A stretch of 51,363 nt of DNA, from positions 1 to 51,363 of the forward strand of contig NZ_BCXI01000051.1 in NCBI RefSeq assembly GCF_001895025.1. Reading direction: 5' to 3'. This stretch comes from Rhodococcus zopfii NBRC 100606 = JCM 9919 (GTDB taxonomy: Bacteria; Actinomycetota; Actinomycetes; Mycobacteriales; Mycobacteriaceae). A program made the translations under genes and the position numbers. The notes under the pieces were generated by a model. The model worked only from the letters and a program-made list of their open reading frames with translations, did not search any database and was not told the DNA's origin. Shown in pieces: positions 16,649 through 24,742 of the stretch. Every line of letters begins with the position of its first letter. Position 1 is the first letter of the stretch.

Positions 16649-18057
16649 CAGACACGCGCGATACCACCGGCATGTCATCCCCATCACAAGTGCAGCCGAT
16701 CGACGCTGCCTACGTTCTCGAAGCGGATCGAGGTCACCACCTCGACCCGCTCAACATGTGGGTCTTCGACTCGGGGTCCGGGACGCCCCCGACCGCTGCG
16801 GAGATCACCGAGCACTTCCGCCGCCGCGCACCGATCTTCGCACAGTTGAACCGCCGTTTCGTCGATGTTCCGGGACACCTCGACCACGCGTACTGGGTGG
16901 CCGACGACCCCCCGATCGAGCAGCGGATCGTGCACGACGAGCGGGTGGGGCTGGACTGGACGGCGCTGCTCGACGTGCTCGGGGGCCTCGCCGCCGCTGC
17001 CCTCGACGCCCGGGAGACGGCCTGGCGGATCGACGTCTTCCATGATGTCCGCGACGTCCCCGGCACGACCACACCGGCAACGGTGGTGGTGTTTCGCGGG
17101 AACCACTCGCTGATCTCCGGACCGCTCGTCCATCCCCTCTGGGAGGCCTTCTTCGGCACCGGGACCGAACCCGTGCACTTCCCCGGTCTGGGACCTATGG
17201 TGCCGCGCGTCAACCGCGTGCTCGCGGCTGCGCGAGGAATCGCGCGCGCTCCCCGCGCAGCCGTCCGGTACATCCGTACCATGCGCGCCGCTCTGCGCGA
17301 CGCCAAGGAGTTGCAGGCAGCCGGGGCAACCGGGTCGGCGCCCCTGCGGGATCTCACCTCCACCGGACTCAATCACGATCCCGGTGACCGGCGCACGCTG
17401 CTCGTCCTGCGACTGGGCACAGCCGGGCCGCTGCCCCGGGGGTTCACGGTGACCGCACTCGCGCTGACCGTGGTATCCGTTGCGCTGCAGCGGTATCTCA
17501 CCGAGGTGGACGGACAGTGCCCGCCGGATCTGACGGCATTCGCGACCCTCGCGGTCGGGGCGGCACCGGAGTCACTCGGCATCAACCGCATCGGCTGGAC
17601 GGATGTTGCGCTGCACCCCGGCATCGACTCGCTCCCGGCACGCGCCGCCGCGGTTCAGGCGTCGCTGGTGGAGGGCCGGGAGGCGGCGACGGCCGCCACC
17701 CTGCGCCGCCTGACCGACGCCACCTCGATTCCCTCCTTCGTGCTGCCGATGGAACTCGCCGCTAACCGGCGTCGCCTGGAATCCCGCACGTCCCCCCGCA
17801 TGCATACCGTGCTGACCAGCATCCGGGTCGGTAACACGACTTCGTGGGCGATGGCCGGCCGCCCCTTGCTGTTCGGCGCGGGATGCCCGCCCTTGACATC
17901 GGAGGCCACCCTCATCCACGGGCTGTTCGGCCTGGGCGACGACCTCACCCTGACGGTGATCACCTCGCCGGACATCATGCCGGACGCTCAGCGCTACGCC
18001 ACGCTGCTCCGGGAAGCGTTCGCGGAGGTCGTCTCGGAGGTCCGGCCGCAGGGGTGA
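16645..18057 (+). CDS. WS/DGAT-family acyltransferase with degenerate active site, copy 1
   Basis: Belongs to the wax ester synthase / diacylglycerol acyltransferase family, which makes storage wax esters and triacylglycerol from acyl-CoA in actinobacteria. About 470 residues, normal length. N-terminal landmark QPIDAAYVLEADRGHHLDPLNM corresponds to the family's start. The catalytic motif HHxxxDG is replaced by NHSLISG (His 154 kept, first His and Asp lost). The C-terminal DUF1298 region includes SIPSFVLPMELAANRRR. A start at GTG 16645 overlaps the upstream stop; ATG 16672 is a possible alternative, 461 residues. It lies 41 bases before a second such gene. Acyltransfer activity is doubtful because the motif Asp is lost; a regulatory or lipid-body role cannot be excluded. 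Confidence 0.82.
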   Translation: MTDTRDTTGMSSPSQVQPIDAAYVLEADRGHHLDPLNMWVFDSGSGTPPTAAEITEHFRRRAPIFAQLNRRFVDVPGHLDHAYWVADDPPIEQRIVHDERVGLDWTALLDVLGGLAAAALDARETAWRIDVFHDVRDVPGTTTPATVVVFRGNHSLISGPLVHPLWEAFFGTGTEPVHFPGLGPMVPRVNRVLAAARGIARAPRAAVRYIRTMRAALRDAKELQAAGATGSAPLRDLTSTGLNHDPGDRRTLLVLRLGTAGPLPRGFTVTALALTVVSVALQRYLTEVDGQCPPDLTAFATLAVGAAPESLGINRIGWTDVALHPGIDSLPARAAAVQASLVEGREAATAATLRRLTDATSIPSFVLPMELAANRRRLESRTSPRMHTVLTSIRVGNTTSWAMAGRPLLFGAGCPPLTSEATLIHGLFGLGDDLTLTVITSPDIMPDAQRYATLLREAFAEVVSEVRPQG

Positions 18058-18086
18058 GCGCGCGCGGGAGGACTTGTGCGCCACGG

Positions 18087-18092
18087 TAGATT
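18087..18092 (+). promoter_or_regulatory. -10 box for a leaderless second WS/DGAT-like gene
   Basis: TAGATT, then six bases, then GTG 18099. No Shine-Dalgarno is present, so an independent leaderless transcript is likely in addition to read-through from the upstream gene. Confidence 0.6.
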
Positions 18093-18098
18093 CCCGCG

Positions 18099-19478
18099 GT
18101 GCCCAACTCTCGAATGACCGTCGTCGACGCGTCCTATCACCTCGAATCGCAGATCGGCCCGCATCTCGATTGGCCCATGTTCTGGGCGTTCGATTCCGGC
18201 GGGCACGACGCCCCGACTCCGTCCGAGATCACCGATCATGTGGTCGGCCGTGCTCATGTGCTGTCGTCGCTGCGGCGCACCCCCCGTCATGTGGCCGGGG
18301 GCGTCGACTACCCGCACTGGGTGGTCGACGACACTCCCCTCGAGGATCACATCGAGCATCACCACGGCGAGGCACGGTCCGGGATGTCGTGGACGGAGTT
18401 CCTCGACGCGCTCGGCGGACTCACGGCGACCGCTCTTCCACGGCACCGCGCGTGGCGGCTGCACGTCTTCCACGCCGTACGGGACGTGCCGTCGGCACAG
18501 GGTCCGTCCACCGTGGTGGTTCTGAACACCAGCCATGCCCTGATGGCCGGACCGGCACTGCCGCCGGTCTCGGCGGCGCTGTTCGGGGCGGACGATATGC
18601 CACTCGACCTCCCGGGAGTCGGCCCGGCAGCGCGCCGCTGGAGCGCGGCGGGCCGGGCGGCCGCTGGGGTCCTCGGGATACCGGCCGCGCTGCTGCGCTG
18701 GTGGTCTCATCTCGGATCGGCGCCACATGACGATGCCGAATCACCGCCCGCCAGAGCGCTGTCCCGCTTCAACCTGGATCCCGCAGCCGGGGGACGATCA
18801 CGTGCGATCCGCATCCTGACGTTGCCGCTCTCGGGACTACGCCCGCCCGGCACGACCGTGACCACGGCCGTGCTGACCGCGATCTCGGAGGCAATGCGGC
18901 GGTATCTGGTGGAGTTCGACGGCTCGTGCCCGCCCGACCCGACCGCCGTGGTCACTGTGGCGCTCCACGACCTCCCGGAGGAAGTCGGCGTGAACCGGCT
19001 GGGTCCGGCGCGGGTGATGTTGTCCCCCAACGTCGAGGATCTCGACGAACGAGCCCGGCTGATCCAGGCGGAATTGGCCGCGGGGCGCAGGGACGTGAAT
19101 TCTCCCGGGTACGCCGCGAAGATGCAGACCACCAATCTGATGCCGGCTGTTCTCTATTCCGCGGCCGCCGCGGAGGTTCTGGACCGGAGCGTGAGCCTGT
19201 ACAACTCGGGACACGCGCTCGGGCACACGGTGCTCACGAGCATCGACTGCCGCGGTTCCGAACGCGCGCGCCTGTGCGGGCGCGAGCTGGCGCTGTTCGG
19301 GATGACGCCACCGTTGCCGCGGGATATCGGACTCGTTCACGGCGTCGTGGGCACCGCGCGGGGATTGACTCTGACTGTGCACAGCACACCGGAAGCCGTC
19401 GCCGACCCGGACCGGTACCTCGAGCTCCTGCGGGAGTCGATCGACCTGATGGGCGCCGGTTCCGGGGTGCGCACGTGA
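18099..19478 (+). CDS. WS/DGAT-family acyltransferase with degenerate active site, copy 2
   Basis: 459 residues, same family as copy 1 (start TVVDASYHLESQIGPHLDWPMFWAFD). The catalytic block reads SHALMAG (His 146; first His replaced by Ser, Asp by Ala), so it too lacks the HHxxxDG Asp. The remaining DUF1298 part is complete (TVTTAVLTAISEAMRRYL, GVNRLGPARVMLSPN, VLTSIDCRGSERARLC, LTLTVHSTPEAV). The two copies are clearly related but diverged, since only scattered stretches match, so the duplication is old. No paralogue with an intact motif is in the window. The start GTG 18099 follows a -10 box by six bases. It runs convergent into DUF3710 with a gap of 20 bases. Confidence 0.82.
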   Translation: MPNSRMTVVDASYHLESQIGPHLDWPMFWAFDSGGHDAPTPSEITDHVVGRAHVLSSLRRTPRHVAGGVDYPHWVVDDTPLEDHIEHHHGEARSGMSWTEFLDALGGLTATALPRHRAWRLHVFHAVRDVPSAQGPSTVVVLNTSHALMAGPALPPVSAALFGADDMPLDLPGVGPAARRWSAAGRAAAGVLGIPAALLRWWSHLGSAPHDDAESPPARALSRFNLDPAAGGRSRAIRILTLPLSGLRPPGTTVTTAVLTAISEAMRRYLVEFDGSCPPDPTAVVTVALHDLPEEVGVNRLGPARVMLSPNVEDLDERARLIQAELAAGRRDVNSPGYAAKMQTTNLMPAVLYSAAAAEVLDRSVSLYNSGHALGHTVLTSIDCRGSERARLCGRELALFGMTPPLPRDIGLVHGVVGTARGLTLTVHSTPEAVADPDRYLELLRESIDLMGAGSGVRT

Positions 19479-19498
19479 GGTGCCGGCCGCCGCCGGGT

Positions 19499-20359
19499 TC
19501 AGAAGCCGAGCTGTTGCATGGCCGAGCCTGACTCGCCCCGTCGAGGTCGCGGCGGCTGCGGCGCGGGCACCTGCGGCGGAGGCACCGGGGCGCCCGGCGG
19601 TCGGCCGGGTGCCCGCTGTCCGCCCTGTTGTTGCGGCATCTGCCCCTGTTGCGGCATCGGCCTCTGTTGCTGAGCCTGTTGCTGCTGCTGAGCCTGTTGC
19701 TGTTGCTGTGCGGCGGCAAGCTGCTCGGCCAACGCCTGCGGAAGGACAATCGGCAGCGGCGTGCGCACCGGGTGCGGCTCGGTGCCGCGGCGGACGATCG
19801 TGTCGGCGACGACGGCGCGGGCGATCTCGACCAGCGGTGCGTTCGCGACGACCGCACCCGGCGGCCCCGCGGCGACGCAGCGGATCATCCATCGGTACCC
19901 GTCCACCCCGATGAACCGCAGGTCGGCGTTCGGGGTGACACCGTGCAGTTCGCGACCCCACGGCCCGTCCTCGATGCTCACCGTGGCCTTGTCGTTGCGC
20001 AGCGTGTCGGCGAGCTCACCGGCGACCTCGCGCCACTGCCCGGGCGACTTGGGTGCCGCGTACGCCGTCACGGTGATCCGGCCGTGCTGGGTTACCAGGT
20101 GCACGGCCTGCGGTGCGCCGTTCTGTGCCATCTCGACCTGGATCTGACCGCCCGGCGGGAGCGGAACGAGGACCGAACCGAGGTCGAGCCGGGTCGTGCC
20201 GATCGCGTCGTCGCCGATGTCGTCGATGTCGAACGGACCCGTTCCCGGTGCGGGGCTGTCACCGGCGGCCGCGTCGTCGTATTCCTCGTATGCGGCGTCG
20301 TCGTATGTGGCGTCGTCGTATGCGGACTCGGCGCGGTTCTTCCTGCGGCGTCCGAACAT
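19499..20359 (-). CDS. DUF3710 family protein with a Gln-rich tail
   Basis: 286 residues. The core (about 45-215) is the actinobacterial DUF3710 domain (Rv2696c group): TTRLDLGSVLVPLPPGGQIQVEM, HLVTQHGRITVTAYAAPKSPGQWREV, EDGPWGRELHGVTPNADLRFIGVDGYRWMIR. The first 45 residues are basic (MFGRRRKNR) and then acidic and Tyr-rich. The last 70 residues are low complexity: QQQQQAQQQQQAQQQ, Met/Gln repeats, then Pro/Arg. No catalytic site is evident and its biochemical role is unknown. Dut lies immediately upstream, one base separating the dut stop from this ATG, so the two are co-translated. Confidence 0.85.
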   Translation of the reverse strand: MFGRRRKNRAESAYDDATYDDAAYEEYDDAAAGDSPAPGTGPFDIDDIGDDAIGTTRLDLGSVLVPLPPGGQIQVEMAQNGAPQAVHLVTQHGRITVTAYAAPKSPGQWREVAGELADTLRNDKATVSIEDGPWGRELHGVTPNADLRFIGVDGYRWMIRCVAAGPPGAVVANAPLVEIARAVVADTIVRRGTEPHPVRTPLPIVLPQALAEQLAAAQQQQQAQQQQQAQQQRPMPQQGQMPQQQGGQRAPGRPPGAPVPPPQVPAPQPPRPRRGESGSAMQQLGF

Positions 20360-20360
20360 G

Positions 20361-20831
20361 TCACAAACCTTCCTTGACGAGGCCGGCGTGCCCGCCGCTC
20401 GATCCGTATCCACCCGCACCGCGGGTCGTGTCGTCGAGTTCGTCGACCTCCACGAAGTCCACGAGTTCGACCTTCTGGACGACGAGTTGCGCGATCCGGT
20501 CACCGCGTCGCAGCTCGATCGGCTGTTCGGGATCGTGGTTGATCAGGCAGACCTTGATCTCGCCCCGATATCCGGCGTCGACGGTGCCGGGTGTGTTCAC
20601 GACGGACAGGCCGAATTTCGCAGCAAGCCCGGATCGCGGGTGGATCAGCCCGACCGTCCCGATCGGCAGCGCCACCGCGATGCCGGTTCCCACCAGCACC
20701 CGCCTGCCCGGTTCGATGGTCACGTCGGACGTGGTGCACAGGTCGACGCCGGCGTCACCGGCGTGGGCCCGACGCAGCACGGGGATCCCGGGGTCGAGTC
20801 GACGAAGCGGGACGGCTGGTAGGTCGGTCAC
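20361..20831 (-). CDS. dut: Deoxyuridine 5'-triphosphate nucleotidohydrolase
   Basis: Hydrolyses dUTP to dUMP and pyrophosphate, supplying dTMP precursor and keeping uracil out of DNA; a cytosolic homotrimer. 156 residues. All five family motifs are present: [29 protein letters not shown] (catalytic Asp), GDRIAQLVV and [15 protein letters not shown] 20831 has no Shine-Dalgarno; a TACTCT -10 stands eight bases upstream, so the mRNA may be leaderless. Divergent from DUF3093, with which it shares an intergenic region of only 41 bases. Confidence 0.95.
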   Translation of the reverse strand: MTDLPAVPLRRLDPGIPVLRRAHAGDAGVDLCTTSDVTIEPGRRVLVGTGIAVALPIGTVGLIHPRSGLAAKFGLSVVNTPGTVDAGYRGEIKVCLINHDPEQPIELRRGDRIAQLVVQKVELVDFVEVDELDDTTRGAGGYGSSGGHAGLVKEGL

Positions 20832-20839
20832 GTGGACCG

Positions 20840-20845
20840 AGAGTA
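20840..20845 (-). promoter_or_regulatory. -10 box of dut (divergent pair)
   Basis: TACTCT on the minus strand, eight bases before the GTG of dut, consistent with leaderless or near-leaderless transcription. Confidence 0.5.
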
Positions 20846-20859
20846 CCCGTGCAGGCGAC

Positions 20860-20865
20860 TACTCT
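20860..20865 (+). promoter_or_regulatory. -10 box of DUF3093 (divergent pair)
   Basis: TACTCT on the plus strand, seven bases before the GTG at 20873. It is the same hexamer as in the divergent dut promoter, 14 bases away. Confidence 0.5.
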
Positions 20866-20872
20866 GAACGAC

Positions 20873-21376
20873 GTGTCTGAATCATCTCGTCCCGGAGCCG
20901 CCGCCGACAGCGTGACCGGTTCCCCGACCTATTCCGAACGTCTGTGGGTGCCTCTGTGGTGGTGGCCCGTGGGCTTCGGCGTTGCCGCGTTGGTCGCTGC
21001 CGAGCTGAACATGGCGGCGCGAGCCCTGCCCGACTGGCTGCCCTACGTGGTCCTGCTGCTCATTCCGGTGTGGGTCCTGTGGTGGCTGTCCCGGAAGGAG
21101 ATCCGGGTGGTCGACGGCGAGCTCGTCGTCGACCGCGCTCACCTGCCGGTCGGCGTGATCGCCCGCGGCATCGCGGTCCCTGCCAGCGCGAAGAGCGCAG
21201 CAATGGGCCGGCAGCTCGACCCGGCCGCGTTCGTCTCCCATCGCCCGTGGGTGGGGACGATGGCACTGGTCGTACTGAACGACCCGGAGGACCCGACGCC
21301 CTATTGGCTGTTCAGCACAAGGCGGCCAGCAGAACTGCTGGCCGCCTTGGGATGTGCGGACACCTCGAAGAGCTGA
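20873..21376 (+). CDS. DUF3093 family membrane protein
   Basis: 167 residues with two transmembrane segments near residues 25-70 (LWWWPVGFGVAALVAAELNM and LPYVVLLLIPVWVLWWLS) followed by a soluble domain (KEIRVVDGELVVDRAHLPVGVIARGIAV, RQLDPAAFVSHRPWVGTMALVVLNDPEDPTPYWLFSTRRP). That is the pattern of the actinobacterial DUF3093 family (Rv2698). The soluble part resembles a PH-like fold, but I cannot show it. Function unknown. The start GTG 20873 is taken from a TACTCT -10 seven bases earlier; the frame is open upstream through the dut gene but on the opposite strand. Confidence 0.82.
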   Translation: MSESSRPGAAADSVTGSPTYSERLWVPLWWWPVGFGVAALVAAELNMAARALPDWLPYVVLLLIPVWVLWWLSRKEIRVVDGELVVDRAHLPVGVIARGIAVPASAKSAAMGRQLDPAAFVSHRPWVGTMALVVLNDPEDPTPYWLFSTRRPAELLAALGCADTSKS

Positions 21377-21392
21377 CACGGCCGTGGTCTCT

Positions 21393-21428
21393 CCGGCGAC
21401 CGCGGGCCGTGCCTCCCGCGGTCCCCGG
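21393..21428. terminator. Bidirectional terminator between DUF3093 and DUF4193
   Basis: Stem of 14 bp with one mismatch (ccggcgaccgcggg / cccgcggtccccgg) and an 8-base loop, between two convergent genes. Confidence 0.75.
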
Positions 21429-21436
21429 CGCGACCG

Positions 21437-21739
21437 TCAGGCCGCGCAATCCCTACAGATCAGGACGCCGTTCTCCTCGCTCGCCAGCCGGCTGCGGTGG
21501 TGAACCAGGAAGCAGCTCGAGCAGGTGAACTCGTCCGCCTGCTTCGGGACGACGCGCACCGACAGTTCCTCACCCGAGAGATCGGCTCCGGGCAGTTCGA
21601 ACGACTCGGCTGTATCCGATTCGTCGACGTCTACGACCGCGGACTGCGCCTCGTTGCGTCGCGCCTTCAGTTCCTCGAGTGAATCCTCCGACACTTCGTC
21701 GCTGTCGGTTCGCCTCGGTGCGTCGTAGTCAGTCGCCAT
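21437..21739 (-). CDS. DUF4193 small zinc-ribbon-like protein
   Basis: 100 residues. The N-terminus MATDYDAPRRTDSDEVSEDSLEEL is acidic and conserved in actinobacterial DUF4193 proteins (Rv2699c). The C-terminus has two CxxC pairs, CSSC and CRDC, about 20 residues apart, which would bind one zinc ion; HHRSRLA lies between them. No enzyme motif is seen, so a nucleic-acid or protein adaptor role is only a guess. Ribosome site AGAGG lies immediately upstream of the ATG, unusually close. The long region upstream is empty of genes. Confidence 0.85.
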   Translation of the reverse strand: MATDYDAPRRTDSDEVSEDSLEELKARRNEAQSAVVDVDESDTAESFELPGADLSGEELSVRVVPKQADEFTCSSCFLVHHRSRLASEENGVLICRDCAA

Positions 21740-22105
21740 TTCCTCTTACCTCTAGTCCTCGTGCAGATGCTCTTCCGGCGAGCCCTGTTCGCGCTCTCCG
21801 GCCAGGGCAACGCCCGACTGTCACGGGAAGTTCCCGCCGGTGGTGTCCCGGTCTCGGACATACCCGGGGCTTCCGTTTCCGAACCCTTGTGGCCGCCTCC
21901 CTCGACGACCGGGCCGCCGAACAATAGCCGACGCGGGAGCGAATTTCTCAACCGTTTCGCGTGTGTATGCGAATTGACGATCAATTGTCACCAACAACAC
22001 AGCAACTCGAGACATTCCTGCCGCCTACCACCTCCACCCGACCCGCAGGCGCGACCTCTACAGTGATGTCCGCACCCCATACCGACACGACGAGAGGCAG
22101 GCGGC
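21740..22105. other. 366-base intergenic region between DUF4193 and cei
   Basis: No credible gene. Divergent promoters should lie here. For cei a TACAGT -10 is at 22059-22064. An AT-richer island at about 21945-22015 contains TTGACGATCAATTGTCA-like sequence, a plausible regulator or distal promoter site for DUF4193. Nothing else is recognised. Confidence 0.6.
22059..22064 (+). promoter_or_regulatory. Probable -10 box of cei
   Basis: TACAGT, 41 bases before the GTG at 22106, with AGAGG as ribosome site between. No distinct -35. Confidence 0.4.
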
Positions 22106-22789
22106 GTGGTTTCCCTGATCACCGAGGGCAGCGCAGCGGACAAACGCGGCCGGCCGTTCGTCCGGCGACGCAAGACCCCCGTCGTCGTCCTGTTCGCGAT
22201 CCTGTCGACGATCATGATCGTGGTCTGGGTGTCGGTGTTCACGTCGTCGGAACCGGTCGCCACCACCGTCGCGTGCAACGCCCCGCCGACCGCGGCAACC
22301 GAACCGGGCGGACCCGAGCCGGCACCCCTCGGTGAGACAGTGAGCCGTTCGACACTGCTCGATGTAGAGCCCGCGCCGGTGTCCGCGACCCGGGTACGCG
22401 TGTTCAACGCCAACGGTGAGCGTGGTCAGGCCACACACGTCGCCGCGCAGCTCGGCGACTACGGATTCGCGAGCGCACCCGACGTACAGGCCGGCAACGA
22501 CCCGGTCTACGTCGATCAGAACATGCAGTGCCACGGCCAGATCCGGTTCGGTCCCGGTGGGCTGGCCGCCGCGAGCACCGTCTGGCTGGTCGCGCCGTGT
22601 GCCGAACTGATCCAGGACACGCGCACCGACGACACCGTCGATCTGGCGCTGGGCACCTACTCGCGGGAGATCTCCCCCAACCCCGACGCCGAGGAGGTCC
22701 TGCAGGCACTGCGGGAGGCCCCGGTCAACGGGCAGACCGCGCCCTTGGACATCGATCTGCTCGCCGCTGCACGCACCGCGCGCTGCTGA
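22106..22789 (+). CDS. cei: Envelope integrity protein Cei-like, LytR C-terminal-domain protein
   Basis: 227 residues. A basic N-terminus (RRRKTP) is followed by one membrane helix at about 25-47 (VVVLFAILSTIMIVVWVSVF), so the rest lies outside the membrane. The extracytoplasmic part carries four Cys residues (ACNAPP, MQCHGQ, VAPCAEL, terminal RC) and a LytR_C-type fold (TRVRVFNANGERGQATHVAAQLGDYGF). This is the Rv2700 family, needed for cell-envelope integrity in M. tuberculosis. Position between DUF4193 and suhB agrees. GTG start with AGAGG upstream. Enzymatic activity is not expected. Confidence 0.82.
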   Translation: MVSLITEGSAADKRGRPFVRRRKTPVVVLFAILSTIMIVVWVSVFTSSEPVATTVACNAPPTAATEPGGPEPAPLGETVSRSTLLDVEPAPVSATRVRVFNANGERGQATHVAAQLGDYGFASAPDVQAGNDPVYVDQNMQCHGQIRFGPGGLAAASTVWLVAPCAELIQDTRTDDTVDLALGTYSREISPNPDAEEVLQALREAPVNGQTAPLDIDLLAAARTARC

Positions 22790-22792
22790 GCG

Positions 22793-23689
22793 CTACGCGA
22801 TCGGCGCGTCGGCTCCGAGCGCGGTCAACAGGGCCTGGAACTCCCCGGCGATACCCGGAGCAACCGCCACGGTGAGTTCGCCGTCGGCACCGAATCCGGT
22901 GGGCAGCCGCACCGACGCTCCCGCCTCCGCGGCGATCAGCGCACCGGCCGCCCAGTCCCACGGGTTCAGCCCGTGCTCGTAGTGGGCATCGAGTCGGCCC
23001 GCCGCGACCATGCACAGATCCAGCGCGGCGGCACCGATCCGCCGGATGTCACGGACCCTCGGCAACAACTCGGCGACGAGCCGGCCCTGGCGGGCTCGTC
23101 GGCCGGCGTCGTACGAGAAGCCGGTCGCGACGAGGGCCAGGCCCACGTCGGTGACCGGAGTGCAACGCAGGATCGCGACAGCACCGTCCGCGGTGGTCAG
23201 CGTGGCTCCCTCGTCCACCGCCGCCGAGTACGTGTCGCCGGTGGTCACGTCGACGACGGCCCCGGCGAGCGAACGCCCGTCGACCTGCGCGGCCACCGAC
23301 ACCGCGAACGCCGGAATGCCGTACACGAAGTTGACCGTGCCGTCGATGGGGTCGACGACCCACCGCACGCGGTGCTCACCCCCCGCAGAATCGCCACCGC
23401 GTTCCTCACCCAGGAATCCGTCGCCCGGACGCAGGTGCGTCAGCCGGCGGCGGATCAGATCCTCGCTCTCGGTATCGGCGACCGTGACGGGATCGGTGTC
23501 GGTCGACTTGGTACGGACCGCCCCCACCTGGGCTGCGGGGTCCGCCCCGAACAGTTCGCGCCGGCGGGCGCGGACATGATCGGCGGCTTCCCCGGCCACT
23601 GCCACCGCCACCGCGCGGAGCGTAGATGGATCGGCCGAGGCGACGGCGTCGAGTCCCTGGAGGGCATCGAGTCCCTGGAATTTGCTCAC
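22793..23689 (-). CDS. suhB: Inositol monophosphatase family protein SuhB
   Basis: Mg2+-dependent hydrolysis of myo-inositol phosphate, which in mycolata feeds phosphatidylinositol and mycothiol synthesis. 298 residues. Metal ligands are visible: GEERGGD, WVVDPIDGTVNFVYGIPAFAVS with the D-x-x-D-G-T core, and the C-terminal NPWDWAAGALIAAEAGA. DPVTVADTESED precedes them. GTG at 23689 chosen since the open frame further upstream lies opposite ppgK. The gene ends three bases from the cei stop, tail to tail. An in-gene direct repeat, catcgagtccctgga twice, produces GLDALQGLDAV at the N-terminus. Same position as Rv2701c. Confidence 0.9.
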   Translation of the reverse strand: MSKFQGLDALQGLDAVASADPSTLRAVAVAVAGEAADHVRARRRELFGADPAAQVGAVRTKSTDTDPVTVADTESEDLIRRRLTHLRPGDGFLGEERGGDSAGGEHRVRWVVDPIDGTVNFVYGIPAFAVSVAAQVDGRSLAGAVVDVTTGDTYSAAVDEGATLTTADGAVAILRCTPVTDVGLALVATGFSYDAGRRARQGRLVAELLPRVRDIRRIGAAALDLCMVAAGRLDAHYEHGLNPWDWAAGALIAAEAGASVRLPTGFGADGELTVAVAPGIAGEFQALLTALGADAPIA

Positions 23690-23748
23690 CCGCCCATCGG
23701 AACACACGCCGTACCCGCGCACCACCCACGCCCTGGCCCGGTTCGCAC

Positions 23749-23754
23749 TAGTGT
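23749..23754 (+). promoter_or_regulatory. Possible -10 box of ppgK
   Basis: TAGTGT, 76 bases before the ppgK ATG, within the divergent suhB-ppgK region. No good -35. Confidence 0.3.
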
Positions 23755-23830
23755 GACGGCACGAGCGCCGCCCGATCCGATCTGCCCTCCGGCGCCGCGG
23801 GCACCTCCACCGACGACAGGAAGGCACGAG

Positions 23831-24607
23831 ATGACGCAGGAAACCCGCACCGATTCGGCGACTCTCGGTTTCGGCATCGATATCGGGGGAAGCGGCGTCA
23901 AGGGCGGCGTCGTCGACCTGTCCACCGGGCAGTTGGTGGGTGAACGCATCAAGATCCTCACGCCGCAACCGTCGACGCCCGCGGCCGTCGCCGACACGGC
24001 CGCGCAGATCGTCGCCCAGGCCGGGTGGACGGGTCCCGTCGGTCTGACCCTGCCGAGTGTGGTGACCGGCGGCATCGCCCGGACGGCCGCGAACATCGAC
24101 CGGTCCTGGATCGGGACCGACGCGCGCGCACTGTTCTCGGAGGCACTCGGAGGGCGCGAGGTGACGGTCCTCAACGACGCGGACGCCGCCGGCGTAGCCG
24201 AGGACCGGTTCGGGGCCGCGAGCAACGTGCGTGGTGTCGTCGTCCTGCTGACCTTCGGTACGGGTATCGGTTCGGCGGTGCTGAACAACGGAGTGCTGCT
24301 CCCGAACACCGAGTTCGGCCACATGGAGGTGGACGGGAAGGAAGCCGAGCACCGCGCCTCGTCGAAGGTCAAGGAGGACCGGGACTGGTCCTACAAGCGA
24401 TGGGCCGACGAGGTTTCCCGGGTGCTGTCGCGCTTCGAGGCACTGTTGTGGCCGGATCTGTTCGTCGCCGGAGGTGGGATCAGCCGCAAGAGCGACAAGT
24501 GGATTCCGATGCTGACGAACACCACGCCTGTCGTTCCGGCCGAACTGCGCAACACCGCGGGCATCGTCGGGGCTGCATACGCTGCAGAAACAGCACTCAC
24601 TCCCTGA
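23831..24607 (+). CDS. ppgK: Polyphosphate glucokinase
   Basis: ROK-family kinase that phosphorylates glucose with polyphosphate (or ATP), giving glucose-6-phosphate. 258 residues. Phosphate-1 motif GFGIDIGGSGVKGGVVDL, DRSWIG, the catalytic Asp in VTVLNDADAAGVAE, the phosphate-2 loop LLTFGTGIGSAVLNNG, and a polyphosphate-specific stretch LPNTEFGHMEVDGKEAEHRASS. ATG at 23831 has AGGAAGG upstream. It is divergent from suhB and lies just upstream of sigA, as in M. tuberculosis (Rv2702-Rv2703). Confidence 0.95.
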   Translation: MTQETRTDSATLGFGIDIGGSGVKGGVVDLSTGQLVGERIKILTPQPSTPAAVADTAAQIVAQAGWTGPVGLTLPSVVTGGIARTAANIDRSWIGTDARALFSEALGGREVTVLNDADAAGVAEDRFGAASNVRGVVVLLTFGTGIGSAVLNNGVLLPNTEFGHMEVDGKEAEHRASSKVKEDRDWSYKRWADEVSRVLSRFEALLWPDLFVAGGGISRKSDKWIPMLTNTTPVVPAELRNTAGIVGAAYAAETALTP

Positions 24608-24637
24608 GTCCGGCACATCGACCGTCACGGCGATCGT

Positions 24638-24643
24638 TACAAT
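24638..24643 (+). promoter_or_regulatory. -10 box of sigA
   Basis: TACAAT, 99 bases before the GTG start at 24743, close to the vegetative consensus. The -35 is not distinct. Confidence 0.5.
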
Positions 24644-24742
24644 GGTGCACAACCGGCCGTGAACCCGGTCCGATCCCGACAGACCTCTCCGCCGGAGCCA
24701 CTCTGGCGCGACGCCGCACTACCTCGTCACGAAAGGGCGTAC

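Noticed and set aside
19660-19725. ctgttgctg repeats resembling a microsatellite or CRISPR
   Set aside because: In-frame Gln/Ala tail of DUF3710; no spacer-repeat structure.
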